DNA from: Castor canadensis
Lineage: Eukaryota; Chordata; Mammalia; Rodentia; Castoridae
Direction: 5' to 3'
Length of the DNA stretch: 64,000 nt
Assembly (NCBI RefSeq): GCF_047511655.1
Contig: NC_133392.1
Span: 97,829,042 to 97,893,041 of the forward strand
The position numbers and the translations under genes were made by a program. The notes beneath the pieces were generated by a model. The model ran no database searches, had not been told where the DNA came from, and saw only the letters and a list, made by a program, of their open reading frames with translations. Positions 60,263-64,000 of the stretch are shown one piece after another. Each line of letters starts with the position of its first letter. Position 1 is the stretch's first letter.

Positions 60263-60710
60263 GGCTGCGGGTGTAGCTCAGTGGTAGAGCACGGCTTGCA
60301 TGCACAAGGCTTTGGGCTCAATCTCCAGCATACTGCACACCCTGCCCCTGGAAAGAAATGTGAATTCCCCATACCCCAGAGTTGATTTCTCCTTTGTTGA
60401 ACAAATATAAAATATGAAACGACTTAAGGCCGTACCAGAGGCTAGAAAGAGAAATAGATTTTCTATAATTAGAGAAATTAACTTAGAAAAATTTAGGTTT
60501 TTTTGTTTGTTTGTTTTTGTTTTGTAGTGGGGATTAATTGAACCCAGGACCTTATGCATGCTTAGGCATGTTCTGTACCACTGAAATAGATCTGCAGACC
60601 TTTTATATTATTTTTTCTATTTTGGGACAGGGTATCCCTAAGTTGCCCAGATTGAACTAGCCTCCAGAGTAGCTGGGATAACAGGAGTGTGCCACAATGC
60701 CCAGTTAGGG
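60263..60710. repeat. ID SINE, reverse ID SINE and reverse B1-like SINE
   Basis: Plus-strand ID 60263-60345 (GGGTGTAGCTCAGTGGTAGA), reverse ID 60500-60600 and reverse B1-like unit 60615-60705. Confidence 0.85.
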
Positions 60711-61075
60711 TGTTTACTTTATTAAACAGTAATAGATAACTTGACATCATAGTCTTCTAATTTTGTAATTAGCTGTTGTAGGACTCAGTATCTTCAAATG
60801 TGATATGATTCACTTACTGAAATTTAGTGATGAATAACAATTTTTGAGGCATTATTAGGAGGGCACTGTTGCCAAAGAGAACATTTTTAATATTGAAAGT
60901 ACTTATTATTTATTGTGAGTTGTTTCTTTTTCTTTTTTGAAATAATATTCAGTATCTTAAAATAATTGATAAAAAGAGGTACTATACTTATTTGCACTAT
61001 AAAACTGATGGCTCCAAAACTATTGTCTTATTAAGTAATAACATTCCTGTTTTTGTTTTTGTTTCTTTTTTACAG
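60711..61075 (+). other. Intron sequence before the 61076 acceptor
   Basis: AT-rich, repeat-free and ending in a long T-rich tract and CAG. Confidence 0.5.
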
Positions 61076-61160
61076 ATGATGTGATTACATTAATGCTAGT
61101 AAGAAAGGCCAGATTTAAGTGACTTCATGAGCATGAAACAATAAATGTTTGAGAAAAACA
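61076..61160 (+). other. Candidate small exon (ZZZ3 5' UTR exon or short terminal exon)
   Basis: A very strong acceptor: a long T-rich tract ending TTTACAG at 61069-61075. Two readings are possible. A 23-base exon 61076-61098 could end at donor GTAAGA. Alternatively a terminal exon could use AATAAA at 61140-61145, followed by a GT-rich stretch from about 61160. Repeat-free sequence extends on both sides. Confidence 0.4.
61140..61145 (+). promoter_or_regulatory. Candidate polyadenylation signal after the 61076 acceptor
   Basis: AATAAA 65 bases after the strong acceptor, with TGTGTCCTGTGCTTGGTG starting about 15 bases after it, a typical downstream GU-rich element. Confidence 0.4.
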
Positions 61161-62235
61161 TGTGTCCTGTGCTTGGTGATCAACTAAAGAGAATTGTAGA
61201 TGAAAAACTTGATAAGATGAAATTTCTGTCTTGGGTTATGATGACATCTAAGAGGATTGTAACATAATTCATTCCTTTTTTTCCTACTAGAATTCTGCTT
61301 CCTCATAAAGAATGAGTTGCTTTTGCCAATGTGCAGAAAATAGGATTGAATGGGAGTACACTGGTATAATAGCCTTGAAGAAGCAGAACGTTACCAAAAC
61401 CCCAAAAACTAGTGCCCATATTCTGACTTTTTAACCACCCCTACCCTGCATAAGGAAACCACTGTTTTGATGTCTAGGACTATAGAATAATTTTGTTTGC
61501 TTTTGAACATTGGACTCATAGAATATGTACTGCTTTGTGTCTGTTTTTTTTTTTTTAACTCAACATTATGTTCATAAGATTCCACTACATTTTGTGCCTT
61601 CATCTAGTAACCTAAGAAAACCTACAATTGCATCTGACTTATACCTGGAGCTCTTAGCAGTTTGATTTAGGCATTTTCTCATGGCCCTCATAGTTTTTAA
61701 GAACTAGGAAAAGCCTTCTTTGCTTTTACACTGTGGTAGAATGTGTTTGTATTTTAATGCTACTTAGGTGAACAGTGTATTTTAAATTTGCCATTAATGG
61801 CTTATACCAGTACCTCATCAGCTCCCATCCTCCACTTAAAGGTTTCGTTTTGGAAACTTTAGTTCAGCCTTTCTTCTATCTAATGCGTTTTTGGACTTTT
61901 ATTACTTGGTAGCTTGCTTTTCATTCTTTGAATTCCTCAAGCAGTGACTCCTAGTTTTCTAGTAGTGTCAGGATTTCAAAGAATGTTGAGAGTTCCCACT
62001 ACCACCAAGAAAAAAGTCCCAATTTAAAATTAAGCTACTTTACTTTCAGAAAATTTTGTATTTATGAATAGTACCACATTGTGGTGTTTAAATTATAAAA
62101 TCAAATTGCAGGCCACTAAAAAACTGGGAATCAGCTAAGAGTCTTACCTAGTTAGAATCCTTTTTCAGGCTGATGTCAAGTGTAAGTCCAGCTTTCTTAC
62201 CAAAAATTTTCCTTACATTCCTCTCATTTCACTGT
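61161..62235 (+). other. Inferred ZZZ3 intron, unique
   Basis: No repeat recognised apart from a T-run at 61543-61556. No further exon supported. Confidence 0.5.
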
Positions 62236-62240
62236 TTATT

Positions 62241-62455
62241 TTTATCTTTTGATGGGACTGGGTTTGAACTCAGGGCCTTTTGCAAAAGGTAGGTGTCCTA
62301 CCACTTGAGCTGTACCTTTGGTTCATTTTATTCTATTTTGGAGATAGAGGTCTCCAATTGTTGTCTTGGGCTAGCCTTGAACCTCAGTCCTCCTGGTCTC
62401 AGTCTCCCAAGTAGCTAGGATTATAGGCATGAGCTACCGGGACCTGGCTGAGGGT
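62241..62455 (-). repeat. B1-ID dimeric SINE
   Basis: Reverse dimer: GGGTTTGAACTCAGGGCCTT, CTACCACTTGAGCTGTACC, then GTAGCTAGGATTATAGGCAT. Confidence 0.85.
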
Positions 62456-62499
62456 CTCAAGTAGCTAGGCACTCAGGTCAATTCTCTTTCTTAAATTTT

Positions 62500-62815
62500 T
62501 TTGGAAGGTGGCAATACTGGATGGAGTTTGAATTCAGGGCCTCGAGTGCTCTATCACTTGAGCCACTTTTCCAGCCCTTTTTGCTTTAGTTATTTTTCAG
62601 AAAAGGGTCTCTTGCTTTTTGCTCAGACCAGCCTTAGACTGTGGTCCTTCTACTTTTGCCTCGTAGTTGGGATTATAGAAATGAACCATCATGCCCCACT
62701 TGTTCTTTGAGATAGGGACTTGCTAACTTTCTGCCTGGGCTGGCTTGGAATTGGGATTCTCCTATCTCAGCCTCCAAGTAGCTGGGATTGTAGGTGTGAG
62801 CAACTGTGCCTGGCC
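62500..62815 (-). repeat. Trimeric composite SINE
   Basis: Reverse ID unit, a middle unit with TTAGTTATTTTTCAGAAAAG and AACCATCATGCCCCACTTG, then a B1-like unit ending GTAGCTGGGATTGTAGGTGT. Confidence 0.8.
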
Positions 62816-63134
62816 GACTATCTTAATTTTAAGTAAAGTCATAGTGAAAGATTTATTACTATTTTTCTGTACCTAGTTTTTCCCATAAATCTTACAGTTT
62901 GATACACTTAATATACTTTATATAAAGCATATTGAGTTTTGGTTACTCAATAATTGTTAGGACTGGAATATTATAAACGGTTTAAAATTATAGCAGTTTA
63001 AAAGCAATTTTGTTCAACAATATCGTACATTTTGTGGTTCTGTACGTCCATCTCTAGTTAATTTGCTAAGCTTTTGTGGAAGTAAAATTTTTCACAGTTT
63101 GCCTAATTTCCAAAAATAAGAATTCATTCCTTTT

Positions 63135-63605
63135 TTTTAGTGGTACCGGGTTTGAACTTAGGGCTAGGCAGGCACTGCTCTACCACTTGAGAGATGCTCT
63201 ACCACATTCCCAGTCCTTTATGCTTTGGTTACTTTTGAGATAGTCTCAATTTATGCCCAGGCCAGCCTGGATTGTGATCCTTCATAGCTGGGATGGTACG
63301 CATGCACTGTGCTCAGCTATTGGTTGAGATGGGGTCTAGTGAATTTTTTGCTTAGGCTCTGCCTCCTGTAACTAGGATTTGATGCTTGAGCCAGTGTACC
63401 TGCCTTGTTTGCTTTTTGTGTGAAGCTTTTAAATGTCTGATTTGAGGGTACATTTTAGGAGAAGATTATCTCATGAAGATGAAGGAGAGAATAACTCACT
63501 TTTGTAATGGTTACAGTTACCAAATTCAATAAATGGTGTTTGTGTGTTGCTGGGGATTAAACCGAGGCCCTTGAGCAAGCATTGAGTTACACTCTCAGTC
63601 TACAA
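63135..63605 (-). repeat. Trimeric composite SINE and ID SINE
   Basis: Reverse trimer 63135-63410, with middle-unit start ATGCTTTGGTTACTTTTGAG, and a reverse ID 63535-63605 (GCTGGGGATTAAACCGAGGC). Confidence 0.75.
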
Positions 63606-63789
63606 ATGCTGTTCTTACTTGGTGAGCTAGTTAGAACATTTTCCAGTTTGACTTTGCTACATGTATAGGTAGATAACTTTTCTTTCTGTAGTTACAGACT
63701 TTGATCAAGGAAATTTTGATTCATTTGTAACTAATAAGACAGTGGTTCTCCAGTTTAGCATGCTTCATAAATGGCCTGGAAGGGTTGTT

Positions 63790-64000
63790 TGTTTTATTTA
63801 TTTTTATTGTTGTGCTGGGTGGGGGTACATTGTGGCATTTGCAAAAGTTCCTACAGTGTATCAAATATACTTGAATTTACCCCTTTCCCCATTCTTCTTT
63901 ATCCCCCCTTCAAACCCCATGGAATAGTTTCAACAGGTACCATTTTTGCATTTACATATATGTGTATACAGTGTTTGTACCATATTCACCCTTCTACACC
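63790..64000 (-). mobile_element. LINE-1 3' end, runs off the window
   Basis: TTATTTTTATTGTTGTGCTG, GGGGGTACATTGTGGCATTT and a CCCCTTTCCCC tract. The same older subfamily as 26150. Continues past the window end. Confidence 0.8.

Noticed and set aside
60263..60345. tRNA-Ala-like sequence with A and B boxes
   Set aside because: It is an ID SINE: tRNA-derived, with a tail, and with dozens of similar copies in the window. The anticodon arm does not fold as in a working tRNA.

Overview
This is a 64 kb window of mammalian nuclear DNA. It has split genes with GT-AG introns, one CpG island, and dense SINE and LINE-1 copies. The SINEs are tRNA-Ala-derived ID units, 7SL-derived B1-like units, and B1-ID dimers, which points to a rodent. 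The dimer type and the LINE-1 3' ends look castorimorph (beaver-like) or squirrel-related to me. That is recognition from memory, not a database match.

Positions 1-38,500 hold the last 20 coding exons and the 3' UTR of USP33 on the + strand. USP33 is a ubiquitin-specific protease. The exons join in frame into 845 codons ending at TAA 37485-37487. The C-terminal part of the ZnF-UBP domain comes first, then the split USP catalytic domain (Cys codon 4201-4203, His codon 20610-20612), then two DUSP domains. The gene's 5' end lies before the window. If the 942-residue human form is the right comparison, about 97 residues are missing and the catalytic residues fall at the human positions 194 and 673.

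Positions 38,500-53,050 are intergenic. They hold ID, B1 and dimeric SINEs, LINE-1 3' ends, old MIR copies and two MaLR-type LTRs. I found no protein-coding gene there.

Positions 53,060-54,500 form a CpG island. On the human map ZZZ3 follows USP33 on the same strand after a gap of similar size, so I infer this is the ZZZ3 promoter with a non-coding first exon ending at 53424. The island appears to hold two promoter modules. The first has a GT donor and five CACGTG boxes. The second has YY1-like and TCTCGCGAGA-like sites and a consensus GC-type donor at 54096. The rest of the window reads as ZZZ3 intron 1 or 5' UTR territory. One strong splice acceptor at 61075 is followed by a small exon that could be either a 5' UTR exon or a short terminal exon.

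The repeats preserve several readable histories: a LINE-1 with twin-priming inversion, two LINE-1 tails inside one target-site duplication, a LINE-1 flanked by a direct repeat of about 70 bp, nested SINEs and LTRs, and a three-unit composite SINE seen three times.
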